Part shown: one piece after another, positions 24,023 through 34,591 of the stretch
Numbering within the stretch: the first letter of the stretch is position 1
Layout of the letters: each line of letters opens with the position of its first letter
Assembly: GCA_030531025.1 (NCBI GenBank)
Contig: JAUMTV010000014.1
Coordinates: 1-35,050 of the forward strand
DNA from: Turicibacter sp.
Lineage (GTDB): Bacteria > Bacillota > Bacilli > MOL361 > Turicibacteraceae
DNA length: 35,050 nt
Direction of reading: 5' to 3'
Made by a program: the position numbers and the translations under genes
The notes under the pieces: model-generated
Seen by the model: the letters and a program-made list of their open reading frames with translations, nothing else
Told to the model about the DNA's origin: nothing
Databases searched by the model: none

Positions 24023-25684
24023 ATGAAAAATGACTTACAAATTGCTAAAGAAATTGAGTTAAAGCCAATTACTGAAATTGCAGAGCAATTAAATATTGCT
24101 GATGATATTGAATGCTACGGTAAATATAAAGCAAAAATTGATTTAAACGTGATGAATCGTGAACAAAAAGATGGAAAATTAATTTTAGTAACAGCAATTA
24201 GTCCAACAAAGGCTGGTGAAGGAAAAACAACAATGACTGTTGGTCTTGGACAAGGGTTTTATCATATCGGGAAAAAGTCAGTTATTGCTTTACGTGAACC
24301 ATCACTTGGACCAGTTATGGGACTTAAAGGTGGAGCAGCTGGTGGAGGATACTCACAAGTCTTACCGATGGAAGATTTAAATTTACACTTCACTGGAGAT
24401 ATTCATGCGATTACCACAGCAAATAATGCAATTTGTGCTTTACTTGATAATCATATCTATCAAGGAAATGAATGTAATATTGATCCAACAAAAATTGTTT
24501 TCAAACGCTGTTTAGATTTAAATGATCGTACATTACGCGACATTACAATTGGGCAAGGATCACATGTTAATGGAATTGAACGTAAAGACGGATTTAACAT
24601 TACAGTTGCTTCTGAAATCATGGCTGTCCTTTGTTTAGCGACAAGTCTTGAAGACTTAAAAGAACGTATTGGAAATATTATTGTGGCTTACACACCAGAA
24701 GATCAACCTGTTTATGTAAAAGATTTAAAAATTCAAGGTGCAATCACTATGTTATTAAAAGATGCACTTAAACCAAACCTAGTACAAACATGTGAACATA
24801 CCCCAGCCATTGTTCATGGTGGGCCATTTGCTAACATTGCACATGGATGTAACTCAATTATCGCAACGAAAACAGCTTTAAAATTAGGTGAATATGTTAT
24901 TACTGAAGCAGGATTTGGAGCTGATTTAGGAGCAGAAAAATTCTTAAACATTAAATGTCGTGAAGGTCATTTAACACCTGATTGCGTTGTCATTGTAGCA
25001 ACAATTCGTGCTTTAAAAATGCATGGTGGAGTTGAATACGAAAACTTAAAAGAAGAAAATGTTGAAGCATTAGCAAAAGGTGTAGAGAACTTAGCTAAAC
25101 ACATTGATTCAATTCAACAATTCAACTTACCTTACGTTGTTGCAATTAACCAATTCACTCATGATACAGAAGCAGAACTTAACTTCTTAAAATCATGGTG
25201 TGAAGAAAATAATCACCCATGTGAGATTGCAAACGTTTGGTTAAACGGTGGTGCAGGTGCAAAAGAATTAGCTAGCTGTGTTGTTGAATTAATTGATGGA
25301 AATGATCAAACATTTGCTCATTTATACAACCGCGAAGATTCATTAGAAGATAAAATCTTAACAATTGCTCAAAAAGTTTATGGAGCACGTGGTGTTGTTT
25401 ATACAGAAGCAGCTCAATCACAACTTGAGAAAATTAAAGCATTAGGGTATGAAGACTTCTTAGTATGTATGGCAAAAACACCAGTTTCATTAAGTGATGA
25501 TCCAAAAGTATTAGGTCGTCCAACAGACTTTGATATTACAATTCGTGAAATTCGTATTTCAGCAGGAGCAGGATTTATTGTTTGCTTAACAGGAAATGTT
25601 TTAACAATGCCGGGACTTCCAAAACAACCAGCAGCTTTAAAAATGGATGTTACACCAGAAGGTGAATGTATCGGATTATTCTAA
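24023..25684 (+). CDS. fhs: Formate-tetrahydrofolate ligase
   Basis: 553-residue Fhs. It makes 10-formyl-tetrahydrofolate from formate, tetrahydrofolate and ATP. The P-loop is PTKAGEGKTT (residues 61-70). Other conserved stretches are REPSLGPVMGLKGGAAGGGYSQV and the C-terminal SAGAGFIVCLTGNVLTMPGLP. Length is normal. Shine-Dalgarno AAAGGAG. As first gene under the guanine riboswitch, it supplies the one-carbon donor used by PurN and PurH. An 88-bp spacer with a small hairpin (25694-25709) separates it from purE. No terminator is seen there. Confidence 0.97.
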   Translation: MKNDLQIAKEIELKPITEIAEQLNIADDIECYGKYKAKIDLNVMNREQKDGKLILVTAISPTKAGEGKTTMTVGLGQGFYHIGKKSVIALREPSLGPVMGLKGGAAGGGYSQVLPMEDLNLHFTGDIHAITTANNAICALLDNHIYQGNECNIDPTKIVFKRCLDLNDRTLRDITIGQGSHVNGIERKDGFNITVASEIMAVLCLATSLEDLKERIGNIIVAYTPEDQPVYVKDLKIQGAITMLLKDALKPNLVQTCEHTPAIVHGGPFANIAHGCNSIIATKTALKLGEYVITEAGFGADLGAEKFLNIKCREGHLTPDCVVIVATIRALKMHGGVEYENLKEENVEALAKGVENLAKHIDSIQQFNLPYVVAINQFTHDTEAELNFLKSWCEENNHPCEIANVWLNGGAGAKELASCVVELIDGNDQTFAHLYNREDSLEDKILTIAQKVYGARGVVYTEAAQSQLEKIKALGYEDFLVCMAKTPVSLSDDPKVLGRPTDFDITIREIRISAGAGFIVCLTGNVLTMPGLPKQPAALKMDVTPEGECIGLF

Positions 25685-25772
25685 AATAAACCAGATAGCT
25701 TAGTCTATCTTCAAGAACTAGTACACGCCTTTATATGGAGATACAAAGATAAATATTAGGGAGGACATTATC

Positions 25773-26285
25773 TTGGAGAGAATTTATGAAATCTCAGACA
25801 CACCGTTAGTTGGAATTATTATGGGAAGTAAATCTGATTTAGAAACAATGCAAGAAACGATGGCGGTTTTAGATGAATTACAAATTTCATATGAAGCTAA
25901 AGTTGTATCAGCTCATCGTACCCCAGATCAAATGTTTGAATATGCTGAACTCGCTCGTAAACGTGGACTTAAGGTCATTGTTGCTGGAGCTGGAGGAGCT
26001 GCTCACTTGCCAGGGATGGTAGCGGCTAAAACAACACTTCCCGTCATCGGTGTTCCTGTTCAATCAAGAGCATTAAATGGGATGGACTCATTATTATCAA
26101 TTGTTCAAATGCCTGGTGGAATTCCAGTTGCAACAGTTGCGATTGGTAAAGCAGGGGCTAAAAATGCAGGATTATTGGCTGCTTCAATGTTAAGTACATC
26201 GTATGAAAATATCGCACAGAAGCTAGATCAATATCGCCATGCCATGATGGAGATGGTCGTAAGGGATAGTGATTTAAATGACTAA
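25773..26285 (+). CDS. purE: N5-carboxyaminoimidazole ribonucleotide mutase
   Basis: 170-residue class I PurE, converting N5-CAIR to CAIR. Signatures: [22 protein letters not shown] (H48, R49) and the glycine-rich [12 protein letters not shown]. The start is TTG at 25773, eight bases after AGGGAGG. It overlaps purK by eight bases (shared ATGACTAA), implying translational coupling. Pairing with PurK confirms the bacterial two-step N5-CAIR route. Confidence 0.97.
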   Translation: MERIYEISDTPLVGIIMGSKSDLETMQETMAVLDELQISYEAKVVSAHRTPDQMFEYAELARKRGLKVIVAGAGGAAHLPGMVAAKTTLPVIGVPVQSRALNGMDSLLSIVQMPGGIPVATVAIGKAGAKNAGLLAASMLSTSYENIAQKLDQYRHAMMEMVVRDSDLND

Positions 26286-27408
26286 GCTTATCTTACCTCC
26301 TTCAACAATCGGAATCATTGGTGGCGGTCAACTTGGACGCATGATGGCCATATCAGCAAAGCAAATGGGATACAAAGTAGCAGTATTAGAACCTGCTGCT
26401 TTGGGACCACTTGCACAAGTAGCAGACCTAGAAATCAATGCACCTTATGACAGTGAAGAAGCTTTAACACAATTGTTAGCCGTAAGCGACGTTGTTACTT
26501 ACGAATTTGAAAATATCGATATTCACGTCGTGGAAAAATTAGCATCAGCTGGTTATATCCCACAAGGACATCGACCACTTGCAATTACACAACATCGTTA
26601 CATTGAAAAAACATCAATCAATAACTGTGGTTTTAAAACAGCACCATTTGAAAAAGTAGATAACTTTTTACAGTTAAAAGAAGCAGTACAAAAGATTGGC
26701 TATCCAAGTATTTTAAAAACAGTGAGTGGTGGCTACGATGGAAAAGGCCAATGGACATTAAAATCAGAATTAGATTTAAATCATGTTCAGTCTGTCGTAG
26801 AAAACCAAAACTGTATTTTAGAAGGATTTGTGCCATTTACAAAAGAAATTTCAGTCATCGTCACACGCGGAACGAATAAACAAGTTGAAACATTCCCAGT
26901 TGTTGAAAATATTCATCGAAATCATATTCTTCACTTAAGTATTGCTCCTGCAAGAATTGATGCCCATTTATCTCAAAAAGCAGAGAAGATTGCAGCAACA
27001 TTAATTGAAAAATTAGATTTTGTTGGAACATTAGCAATTGAAATGTTTGTTGTTGAGGATGACATTATCATCAATGAATTAGCACCACGACCACATAACT
27101 CAGGACATTACACTATCGATGCATGCAATGTATCACAATTTGAACAACATATTCGAGCTGTTTGTGGATTACCATTAATCAAACCGACATTGATTCAACC
27201 AGCAATGATGGTGAATTTATTAGGACAACACGTCGAATATACGTTAAATTTATGGACAAAACCTGAATTTTCAGATGCTAAGCTACATCTTTATGGGAAA
27301 GAGGGGATGCGAGCGAATCGAAAAGTTGGGCACTTAACATTCATGAACGAAAGTGAAAAAAAATTAGAAGAAACAGTTAACCAGTTTTTAATTAATTTTC
27401 CAAAGTAA
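26278..27408 (+). CDS. purK: N5-carboxyaminoimidazole ribonucleotide synthase
   Basis: 376-residue ATP-grasp enzyme that carboxylates AIR with bicarbonate and ATP. An N-terminal Rossmann-like [13 protein letters not shown] (residues 12-24) is followed by the ATP-grasp core with [14 protein letters not shown] and [14 protein letters not shown]. The metal-binding [17 protein letters not shown] segment is intact. It overlaps purE and is 16 bp before purL. Confidence 0.97.
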   Translation: MTKLILPPSTIGIIGGGQLGRMMAISAKQMGYKVAVLEPAALGPLAQVADLEINAPYDSEEALTQLLAVSDVVTYEFENIDIHVVEKLASAGYIPQGHRPLAITQHRYIEKTSINNCGFKTAPFEKVDNFLQLKEAVQKIGYPSILKTVSGGYDGKGQWTLKSELDLNHVQSVVENQNCILEGFVPFTKEISVIVTRGTNKQVETFPVVENIHRNHILHLSIAPARIDAHLSQKAEKIAATLIEKLDFVGTLAIEMFVVEDDIIINELAPRPHNSGHYTIDACNVSQFEQHIRAVCGLPLIKPTLIQPAMMVNLLGQHVEYTLNLWTKPEFSDAKLHLYGKEGMRANRKVGHLTFMNESEKKLEETVNQFLINFPK

Positions 27409-27424
27409 AGGATGAGGATGAGAA

Positions 27425-30400
27425 ATGAGTCAGTATCGTGTTTTTGTAGAAAAAAAGGAGATGTATGCAATAGAGGCAAAAAGCTTACGCCATGATTTAA
27501 ATGAAAATTTACATTTATCATTAACAGATGTGCGTACTATTAACGTTTATGATATTTTCAATGTTAATGAGCAAGAGCTTGAAACAGCAAAACAAAATGT
27601 TTTATCAGAAACAGTAACAGATCTTGTTAGTATGTCATTAGACTTAGAAGATAAAACGTACTTTGCTGTTGAGTTTTTACCGGGGCAATATGATCAACGT
27701 GCCGACTCTGCAATTCAATGTGTTCAACTTTTAACAGGAAATGACGAAGTTCGTGTTAAGAGTGGGAAAGTTATTATTTTAGAAGGAATCACTTCAAAAG
27801 AAGAACTTGAGAAAATTAAACAATACTATATCAATCCAATTGAAATGCGTGAAAAAGATTTAGAAGCACCATTAGCACTAGATGAAAGTGTAGAAATTCA
27901 AGATGTTCCAACTTATGAAGGATTCATTGATTATAATGATGAAGCATTAACTAACTTTTTAAATGAACACCAAATGGCAATGACTCTTGATGATATTAAG
28001 ATGATTCAAGCTTACTTCCGTAAAGAGGAACGTCGTAATCCAACAGAAACGGAATTAAAAGTACTTGATACTTATTGGTCAGATCATTGCCGTCACACAA
28101 CTTTTGAAACATTAATTGAAAATGTAACATTCGAAAGTGGACGTTTCCATGATATTTTACAACAAACATTTGATGATTATTGTATGATGCGTGAACGCGT
28201 TCATAATAACCGTAAGCCAATGACATTAATGGATATGGCGACGATTGCTATGAAGGAACAACGTAAATTAGGGTCTTTAAATGATTTAGAAGTTTCAGAT
28301 GAAATTAATGCTTGTAGTGTTTATATCGATGTTGATGTAGATGGAGTAATGGAGCCATGGTTATTAATGTTTAAAAATGAAACACATAACCACCCAACAG
28401 AGATTGAACCATTCGGTGGAGCATCTACATGTATCGGAGGAGCTATCCGTGACCCACTATCAGGACGTTCTTATGTTTACCAAGCAATGCGTATTAGTGG
28501 TGGAGCAAATGTTTTAGAAGCAGTAGAAGAAACAATGGAAGGGAAACTTCCACAAAAAATCATTTCTAAACGTTCTGCAGACGGAAATAGTTCATATGGA
28601 AATCAAATTGGATTACCAACAACATTTGTTCGTGAAATTTATCATGACGGATATAAGGCAAAACATATGGAAGTTGGTGCTGTCGTTGGTGCCGTTAAAG
28701 CAAGTGAGGTTCGCCGTGAAAAACCTGTAGCAGGGGATATTATCATCTTATTAGGTGGCCGTACAGGACGAGATGGAATTGGTGGAGCAACAGGATCATC
28801 AAAAGCTCATACAGAAACATCAATCCAAACAGCATCATCAGAAGTTCAAAAAGGAAATGCACCGACTGAACGTAAAATTCAACGTTTATTCCGTAACGGT
28901 GAAGTGACACGTTTAATTAAAAAATGTAATGACTTTGGAGCAGGTGGAGTTTGTGTCGCTATCGGTGAATTAGCAGATGGATTAAATATTGATTTAAATG
29001 CTGTACCGGTTAAATATAGCGGATTAAACGGAACAGAACTTGCTGTCTCTGAATCACAAGAACGTATGGCAGTTTTAGTCGCAAAAGAAGATGTAGAGGA
29101 TTTAATTGCATTTGCTCATAAAGAAAACTTAGAAGCAACAGTTGTGGCAGAGGTAACAGATACAAATCGTTTAGTCATGAATTGGAATGGACGTGCTATC
29201 GTTGATTTATCACGTGACTTCTTAGATACAAATGGTGCTCGTCAAAAAACAGATATTATCGTTTCAACTGATTTAGAAAATAATCCATTTACAAGTAAGG
29301 TAGAAGGTAAATCGATTAAAGATAAATTCTTAAATAACTTAAAACAACCAAATGTTGCCTCACAACAAGGAATGGTTGAAATGTTTGACTCAACTATTGG
29401 AGGAACAACAGTTTTAATGCCATACGGAGGGAAATATCAATTAACTGAAACAGAAGGTTCAGTACATAAAATTCCACTTCGTCATGGAGTGACAAACACA
29501 GTAAGTATGTTAACTTACGGATATAATCCTGATGTAACATCATGGTCTCCATTCCACGGAGCAGCTTATGCAGTCGTTGAATCAATGGCTAAAATCGTAG
29601 CGCTAGGTGGTAAATGGCAAGGGATTCGTTTCTCATTCCAGGAATATTTCCGCCGTTTAGGCAAAGATCCTAAAAACTGGGGACAACCATTTGCAGCATT
29701 ATTGGGATCAATTTATGTACAAAAAGGATTTGGTTTACCAGCAATTGGTGGTAAAGATAGTATGAGTGGATCATTTGAAGACTTACACGTACCACCAACA
29801 TTAATCTCATTTGCTGTCCAAATTGAAAAAGCAACGAAAATTTTATCACCAGAATTTAAATCACCAGAAAATTATATTTATTTAATTAAACATCAACCAA
29901 CAAAAGACTTAATGCCAAACATTGAGCAATTAAAAGAAAACTTTAACTTCATTTATGACATGGTAACAATCGGACACGTTAAATCTGCATTTACAGTTAA
30001 ACAGGGTGGAATTGCCGAAGCGATTGCTAAAATGTCATTTGGTAATAAAATTGGGGCAAATATTAAAACAGGATATGATTTATTTAACTTAGAATTAGGT
30101 TCAATTATTGTTGAATCAGATCGCCCATTATTATTTGAACATGCACACTTACTTGGAAAAACAACATCTGAACCATTAATCGTGATTAACCAAGAAGCTA
30201 TTACAATTGAAGAAAGTTTAGCTGCATGGCAAGGAACTTTTGAACAATTATATCCAGTAGCTTCAGTTGCTGAAGAAGTAAAAGTACCAGAAGTTAAGTA
30301 TGAAAATACAATCATTAAAACATCACCACTTGCAGCAACGCCACAAGTCTTCTTACCAGTCTTCCCTGGAACAAACTGTGAATACGATACTGCACGTGCA

Positions 30401-31132
30401 TTTGAACAAGCAGGGGCTAACTCAATTATAGATGTCTTCTGTAACCAAAATCATAATGATATTGAAGCTTCAATCGAGCGTATGGTGAAACATATTAATG
30501 AATCACAGATTTTAATGCTTTCAGGAGGATTTAGTGCAGGAGATGAGCCAGATGGTTCTGGAAAATTCATTACATCTGTTTTAATGAACGAACAAATCCG
30601 TGAAAGTATTGAAGGGTTATTAGAACGTGACGGATTAATTTTAGGTATCTGTAATGGATTCCAAGCATTAATCAAATCTGGATTATTACCATATGGAAAA
30701 TTTGGAATGGTGACAGAAGATTCACCAACTTTAACAAAAAATGATATTAATCGTCATATGTCAAAGATTATTCGTACACGTATTGCTTCAAATAAATCAC
30801 CTTGGTTATCAGGAGCTAATGTAGGAGATATCCACAACGTAGCTATTTCACACGGAGAAGGAAAATTCGTAGCAAATGATGCAATGATTAAACAATTAAT
30901 TGAAAATGGTCAAATTGCTACACAGTATGTTGATTTAGATGCAAAACCAACAATTAATGGAATTTATAATCCAAATGGATCAATTGCAGCTGTTGAAGGA
31001 ATCACTAGCCCAGATGGAAGAATATTAGGTAAAATGGGACACTCTGAACGTATGGGATCACAAATTTTCAAAAACGTACCAGGTGACTATGACCAATTAA
31101 TCTTCCAAAGCGGAGTAAAATATTTCAAATAA
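27425..31132 (+). CDS. purL: Phosphoribosylformylglycinamidine synthase, single-chain
   Basis: 1235-residue fused FGAM synthase containing PurS-like, PurL and PurQ parts in one chain. The N-terminal region (about 1-200) replaces PurS. The synthetase core includes YWSDHCRHTTFETL and ETHNHPTEIEPFGGA. The C-terminal glutaminase (from about residue 975) has PGTNCEYDTARA, SGGFSAGDEP and the nucleophile C1076 in GICNGFQ, with HGEGKF near the end. This clade occurs in Clostridia and streptococci, whereas Bacillus uses separate PurS, PurQ and PurL. Consistent with this, no purS or purQ is present. The gene is followed by an unusual 267-bp spacer before purC. Confidence 0.97.
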   Translation: MSQYRVFVEKKEMYAIEAKSLRHDLNENLHLSLTDVRTINVYDIFNVNEQELETAKQNVLSETVTDLVSMSLDLEDKTYFAVEFLPGQYDQRADSAIQCVQLLTGNDEVRVKSGKVIILEGITSKEELEKIKQYYINPIEMREKDLEAPLALDESVEIQDVPTYEGFIDYNDEALTNFLNEHQMAMTLDDIKMIQAYFRKEERRNPTETELKVLDTYWSDHCRHTTFETLIENVTFESGRFHDILQQTFDDYCMMRERVHNNRKPMTLMDMATIAMKEQRKLGSLNDLEVSDEINACSVYIDVDVDGVMEPWLLMFKNETHNHPTEIEPFGGASTCIGGAIRDPLSGRSYVYQAMRISGGANVLEAVEETMEGKLPQKIISKRSADGNSSYGNQIGLPTTFVREIYHDGYKAKHMEVGAVVGAVKASEVRREKPVAGDIIILLGGRTGRDGIGGATGSSKAHTETSIQTASSEVQKGNAPTERKIQRLFRNGEVTRLIKKCNDFGAGGVCVAIGELADGLNIDLNAVPVKYSGLNGTELAVSESQERMAVLVAKEDVEDLIAFAHKENLEATVVAEVTDTNRLVMNWNGRAIVDLSRDFLDTNGARQKTDIIVSTDLENNPFTSKVEGKSIKDKFLNNLKQPNVASQQGMVEMFDSTIGGTTVLMPYGGKYQLTETEGSVHKIPLRHGVTNTVSMLTYGYNPDVTSWSPFHGAAYAVVESMAKIVALGGKWQGIRFSFQEYFRRLGKDPKNWGQPFAALLGSIYVQKGFGLPAIGGKDSMSGSFEDLHVPPTLISFAVQIEKATKILSPEFKSPENYIYLIKHQPTKDLMPNIEQLKENFNFIYDMVTIGHVKSAFTVKQGGIAEAIAKMSFGNKIGANIKTGYDLFNLELGSIIVESDRPLLFEHAHLLGKTTSEPLIVINQEAITIEESLAAWQGTFEQLYPVASVAEEVKVPEVKYENTIIKTSPLAATPQVFLPVFPGTNCEYDTARAFEQAGANSIIDVFCNQNHNDIEASIERMVKHINESQILMLSGGFSAGDEPDGSGKFITSVLMNEQIRESIEGLLERDGLILGICNGFQALIKSGLLPYGKFGMVTEDSPTLTKNDINRHMSKIIRTRIASNKSPWLSGANVGDIHNVAISHGEGKFVANDAMIKQLIENGQIATQYVDLDAKPTINGIYNPNGSIAAVEGITSPDGRILGKMGHSERMGSQIFKNVPGDYDQLIFQSGVKYFK

Positions 31133-31150
31133 TACAAAAGGTTGAATCAA
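31132..31150 (+). repeat. 19-bp direct repeat, copy 1 (purL-purC spacer)
   Basis: ATACAAAAGGTTGAATCAA begins in the purL stop codon and recurs exactly at 31253-31271, 121 bp downstream. Confidence 0.8.
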
Positions 31151-31241
31151 GCGGTTATCTTTCCGTAAAAGTTATGAAAACTGGCTGAGACTCAAGAAGA
31201 GGCAAAAGACAGGTAGTAACTTTATAGGGAAGATGCTTGAT
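31146..31241 (+). ncRNA. Candidate structured RNA between purL and purC
   Basis: A composite stem of about 22 bp forms from three adjacent segments: ATCAAGC with GCTTGAT, ATCTTTCC with GGGAAGAT (one G-U pair), and AAAGTTA with TAACTTT. The 3' segments of the first two stems are contiguous. The apical loop is about 42 nt. No Rfam class is recognised by eye. Confidence 0.5.
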
Positions 31242-31252
31242 GAAACTAGATT

Positions 31253-31271
31253 ATACAAAAGGTTGAATCAA
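31253..31271 (+). repeat. 19-bp direct repeat, copy 2 (purL-purC spacer)
   Basis: Exact copy of 31132-31150. It is followed by the hairpin GGAG-CT-CTTC / GAAG-AA-CTCC (31274-31297) and an AT-rich stem near 31328-31368. Confidence 0.8.
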
Positions 31272-31399
31272 ATGGAGCTCTTCGTTAGAAGAACTCCGCT
31301 AAAAACAAGTAATTAGGATGAGAGAAGAAAGAAGTTGCTAGATAAAATAATCTAACTTTTCTTTCTATATTATATAGAGAAAAAATGGAGGGCATAGCC

Positions 31400-32110
31400 A
31401 TGAGTCAAGCACGAGTAATGTTATACGAAGGAAAAGCAAAACAAATTTTTAAAACAGATGATGTAGCAAAAGTTATTATTCATTATAAAGATGATGCAAC
31501 AGCATTTAATGGGGTAAAAAAATCAAGTATTGCAAATAAAGGAATCTTAAACAATGCGATTACAACAATCATTTTTGAAATGTTAGAAAAACGCGGAGTA
31601 AAAACTCACTTCATTGAAAAGTTAAACGACCGTGATCAATTATGTCATAAAGTTGAAATCGTACCTTTAGAAGTAATTGTACGTAACATTATTGCAGGAA
31701 GCATGGCGAAACGTTTAGGAATTGAAGAAGGAACAGTTCCAAGTAACGTTGTTTATGAATTATGTTATAAAAATGATGCATATGGAGATCCATTAATTAA
31801 TGATGATCATGCCGTTGCATTAGGATTAGCAACATATGAAGAATTAGCAACAATTAAAGAAATGACATTAGAAATTAATAAAGCCTTAATTGAATTCTTT
31901 GACGCACAAGGAATCCGTTTAATTGATTTTAAAATCGAATTTGGACGTACTGAAGATGGGACAATTGTTTTAGCAGATGAAATTTCACCAGATACATGCC
32001 GTTTATGGGATAAAGAAACAAATGAAAAGTTAGATAAAGATCGTTTCCGTCGCGACCTTGGAAATGTAGAAGAAGCTTATATTGAAATTTTAAATCGCGT
32101 AAGTCGTTAA
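31400..32110 (+). CDS. purC: Phosphoribosylaminoimidazole-succinocarboxamide synthase
   Basis: 236-residue SAICAR synthetase, which joins aspartate to CAIR with ATP. It opens with the ATP-binding YEGKAKQIF (residues 9-17). Further signatures are [15 protein letters not shown] and the C-terminal LIDFKIEFG and [13 protein letters not shown]. The ATG at 31400 is seven bases after GGAGGG. An in-frame ATG at 31385 precedes that site. It follows the structured spacer, so it may respond to a second regulatory signal, and is ten bases before purF. Confidence 0.97.
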   Translation: MSQARVMLYEGKAKQIFKTDDVAKVIIHYKDDATAFNGVKKSSIANKGILNNAITTIIFEMLEKRGVKTHFIEKLNDRDQLCHKVEIVPLEVIVRNIIAGSMAKRLGIEEGTVPSNVVYELCYKNDAYGDPLINDDHAVALGLATYEELATIKEMTLEINKALIEFFDAQGIRLIDFKIEFGRTEDGTIVLADEISPDTCRLWDKETNEKLDKDRFRRDLGNVEEAYIEILNRVSR

Positions 32111-32120
32111 GGTGGAGAAT

Positions 32121-33551
32121 ATGTCAGAATTAGATTTATTTTTTGAAAATAAAATGAATGAAGAATGCGGTGTTTTCGGGGTGTTTAACCACGAAAACGC
32201 GGCTGAACTTACTTATTATGGACTTCATGCACTTCAACATCGTGGGCAAGAAGGAGCAGGAATCGTAACAAGTGATGGAAAACAACTTCATCAACATAAA
32301 GGTGAAGGACTTGTTCGCAATGTCTTTAATCAACAAGATATCGATCGATTAAAAGGAATTCACTCAATCGGTCATGTTCGTTATTCAACAGCAGGAGGAG
32401 GCGGAATCATGAACGTTCAACCGTTCTTATTCCGTTCTCAATCTGGGCCACTTGGACTATGTCATAATGGAAATTTAGTCAACGCTAATCAATTAAAAGT
32501 TTATTTAGAAAATGAAGGTAGTATCTTTCAAACAACATCAGATTCAGAAATTTTAGCTCACTTATTAAAGCGACAACGTGGAGATATGATGACAGCTTTA
32601 AAAGAGTCATTATTATATATCGAAGGAGCTTTCGCTTTCTTATTATTAAAAGAAAATGAAATGTATATTGCTTTAGATAAATTAGGGTTACGTCCATTAT
32701 CACTTGGTCGTATCGGTGAAAATGGTATTGTTGTTGCTTCAGAAACATGTGCTTTCGATGTTATTGGGGCTGAGTACATTCGTGACGTTAAACCTGGAGA
32801 AGTAATTCGTATTGATTTAGATGGAATGACGTCTGAACGCTATGCCACAACATGTGACCAAAGCATGTGTAGTATGGAATATGTTTACTTTGCACGCCCT
32901 GATAGTGATATTGAAGGAATTAATGTTCATCAAGCACGTAAAAATTGTGGTCGTGTATTAGCAAAAGAAGCACCAGCTGAGGCGGATATTGTTGTCGGTG
33001 TTCCTGATTCAGGTTTAAGTGCTGCCATTGGATATGCTGAAGAAGCAAACATCCCATTTGAAATTGGAATGGTTAAAAATAAATATATTGGTCGAACATT
33101 TATTCAACCTTCACAATCTTTACGCGAGCAAGGGGTAAAGATGAAATTGTCAGCTGTTCGCTCGATTGTTAAAGATAAACGCGTCGTATTAATCGATGAT
33201 TCAATTGTGCGTGGAACAACATCTCGTCGCATGGTAGATATGTTACGCGAAGCAGGGGCTAAGGAAGTACATGTACGTATTGCTTCACCAGAAATTAAAT
33301 TCCCATGTTTTTATGGAGTAGACTTCTCAACCTATGATGAACTGATTGCGGCTACTCATACAACAGAGCAAATTCGCGAAGTAATTGGGGCAGATTCGCT
33401 AGCCTTCATCTCAGTTGATGGATTAACACAAGGAGTAGGACGTAGTCCAAAACTCGGGAAAAATTGTGGACAATGTGTCGCTTGTTTTAACGGGGATTAC
33501 CCAACCTATTTATATGAAGATGTCAAATGTGCAAACAAAGAAGTTAAATAA
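32121..33551 (+). CDS. purF: Amidophosphoribosyltransferase
   Basis: 476-residue PurF of the Bacillus type, catalysing the first committed step from PRPP and glutamine to phosphoribosylamine. A 15-residue propeptide ([15 protein letters not shown]) precedes C16, the N-terminal nucleophile after cleavage. Cysteines in [14 protein letters not shown] and NCGQCVAC fit the four ligands of the regulatory 4Fe-4S cluster. The PRPP loop is [11 protein letters not shown]. The ATG at 32121 follows AAGGTGG. A GTG at 32112 overlaps it. The gene lies 14 bp before purM. Confidence 0.97.
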   Translation: MSELDLFFENKMNEECGVFGVFNHENAAELTYYGLHALQHRGQEGAGIVTSDGKQLHQHKGEGLVRNVFNQQDIDRLKGIHSIGHVRYSTAGGGGIMNVQPFLFRSQSGPLGLCHNGNLVNANQLKVYLENEGSIFQTTSDSEILAHLLKRQRGDMMTALKESLLYIEGAFAFLLLKENEMYIALDKLGLRPLSLGRIGENGIVVASETCAFDVIGAEYIRDVKPGEVIRIDLDGMTSERYATTCDQSMCSMEYVYFARPDSDIEGINVHQARKNCGRVLAKEAPAEADIVVGVPDSGLSAAIGYAEEANIPFEIGMVKNKYIGRTFIQPSQSLREQGVKMKLSAVRSIVKDKRVVLIDDSIVRGTTSRRMVDMLREAGAKEVHVRIASPEIKFPCFYGVDFSTYDELIAATHTTEQIREVIGADSLAFISVDGLTQGVGRSPKLGKNCGQCVACFNGDYPTYLYEDVKCANKEVK

Positions 33552-33565
33552 GAGGTGGAAGAGAT

Positions 33566-34591
33566 ATGAGTAAAGCATATGAACAATCTGGAGTTAGCTT
33601 AGAAGCGGGATACGAGTCAGTAAATCGTATTAAGAAACACGTTTCCAAAACACATCGAAAAGGCGTTTTCTCGGGAATTGGTGCTTTTGGAGCTATGTTT
33701 GATTTATCATCATTAAATTACAAACAACCGTTATTAGTTTCAGGAACAGACGGTGTTGGAACAAAATTAATGGTTGCGATTAAAGCTGACATTCATGACA
33801 CAATTGGAATTGACTGTGTCGCAATGTGCGTGAACGATATTGTTGTTCAAGGGGCAGAACCATTATATTTCCTTGATTATGTTGCTGTTGGGAAAAATGA
33901 ACCTGCTAAAATTGAAGCTATTGTTAAAGGTGTAGCAGATGGTTGTGAACAAGCAGGTGCTGCTTTAATTGGTGGAGAAACAGCAGAAATGCCTGATATG
34001 TATGATTTAGATCATTATGATTTAGCAGGATTTGCGGTTGGTGTTGTGGAAAAAGACCAACTAATCACAGGAGAAAAAGTAAAAGCAGGAGATGTGATCA
34101 TCGGATTATCATCAAGTGGAATTCACTCAAATGGATATTCGTTAGTTCGAAAAATCTTATTTAAAGACAATAATATTGATTTAAATACATATGAAGAATC
34201 ATTAGAAATGACAGTTGGAGAGGCTGTATTAGCTCCAACAAAAATTTATGTTAAACCGATTTTAACTTTATTAAAAGAAGTAGACGTTCATGGAATGGCA
34301 CACATTACAGGAGGAGGATTTGATGAAAACATTCCTCGTACCTTACCAGTTGGTCATGGAGTGAAAATCAATAAAGACTCATATCCAATGCCACCAATCT
34401 TTAACTATTTAAAAGAATTAGGGAACTTAGATGAACGTGAAATGTACAACATCTTCAATATGGGAATCGGAATGGCGATCATTGTTGCTGAAGAAGACGT
34501 AGAAAAAGCAATGAACATTTTAGTTGAAGCTGGAGAACAGCCACATGTTATCGGAGAAGTAACAGCTAATGAAGGGGTACAATTAGTATGA
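33566..34591 (+). CDS. purM: Phosphoribosylformylglycinamidine cyclo-ligase
   Basis: 341-residue AIR synthase, which cyclises FGAM to AIR with ATP. Signatures: [13 protein letters not shown] (from about residue 59), [13 protein letters not shown], the [11 protein letters not shown] glycine-rich loop, [17 protein letters not shown] and [13 protein letters not shown]. Length is typical. Shine-Dalgarno AGAGGTGG. Its stop overlaps the purN start (ATGA), indicating coupled translation. Confidence 0.97.
   Translation: MSKAYEQSGVSLEAGYESVNRIKKHVSKTHRKGVFSGIGAFGAMFDLSSLNYKQPLLVSGTDGVGTKLMVAIKADIHDTIGIDCVAMCVNDIVVQGAEPLYFLDYVAVGKNEPAKIEAIVKGVADGCEQAGAALIGGETAEMPDMYDLDHYDLAGFAVGVVEKDQLITGEKVKAGDVIIGLSSSGIHSNGYSLVRKILFKDNNIDLNTYEESLEMTVGEAVLAPTKIYVKPILTLLKEVDVHGMAHITGGGFDENIPRTLPVGHGVKINKDSYPMPPIFNYLKELGNLDEREMYNIFNMGIGMAIIVAEEDVEKAMNILVEAGEQPHVIGEVTANEGVQLV

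Noticed and set aside
32485..32779. Two open frames on the minus strand inside purF.
   Set aside because: They are antisense shadows of a strongly conserved gene, with no ribosome sites or family similarity.
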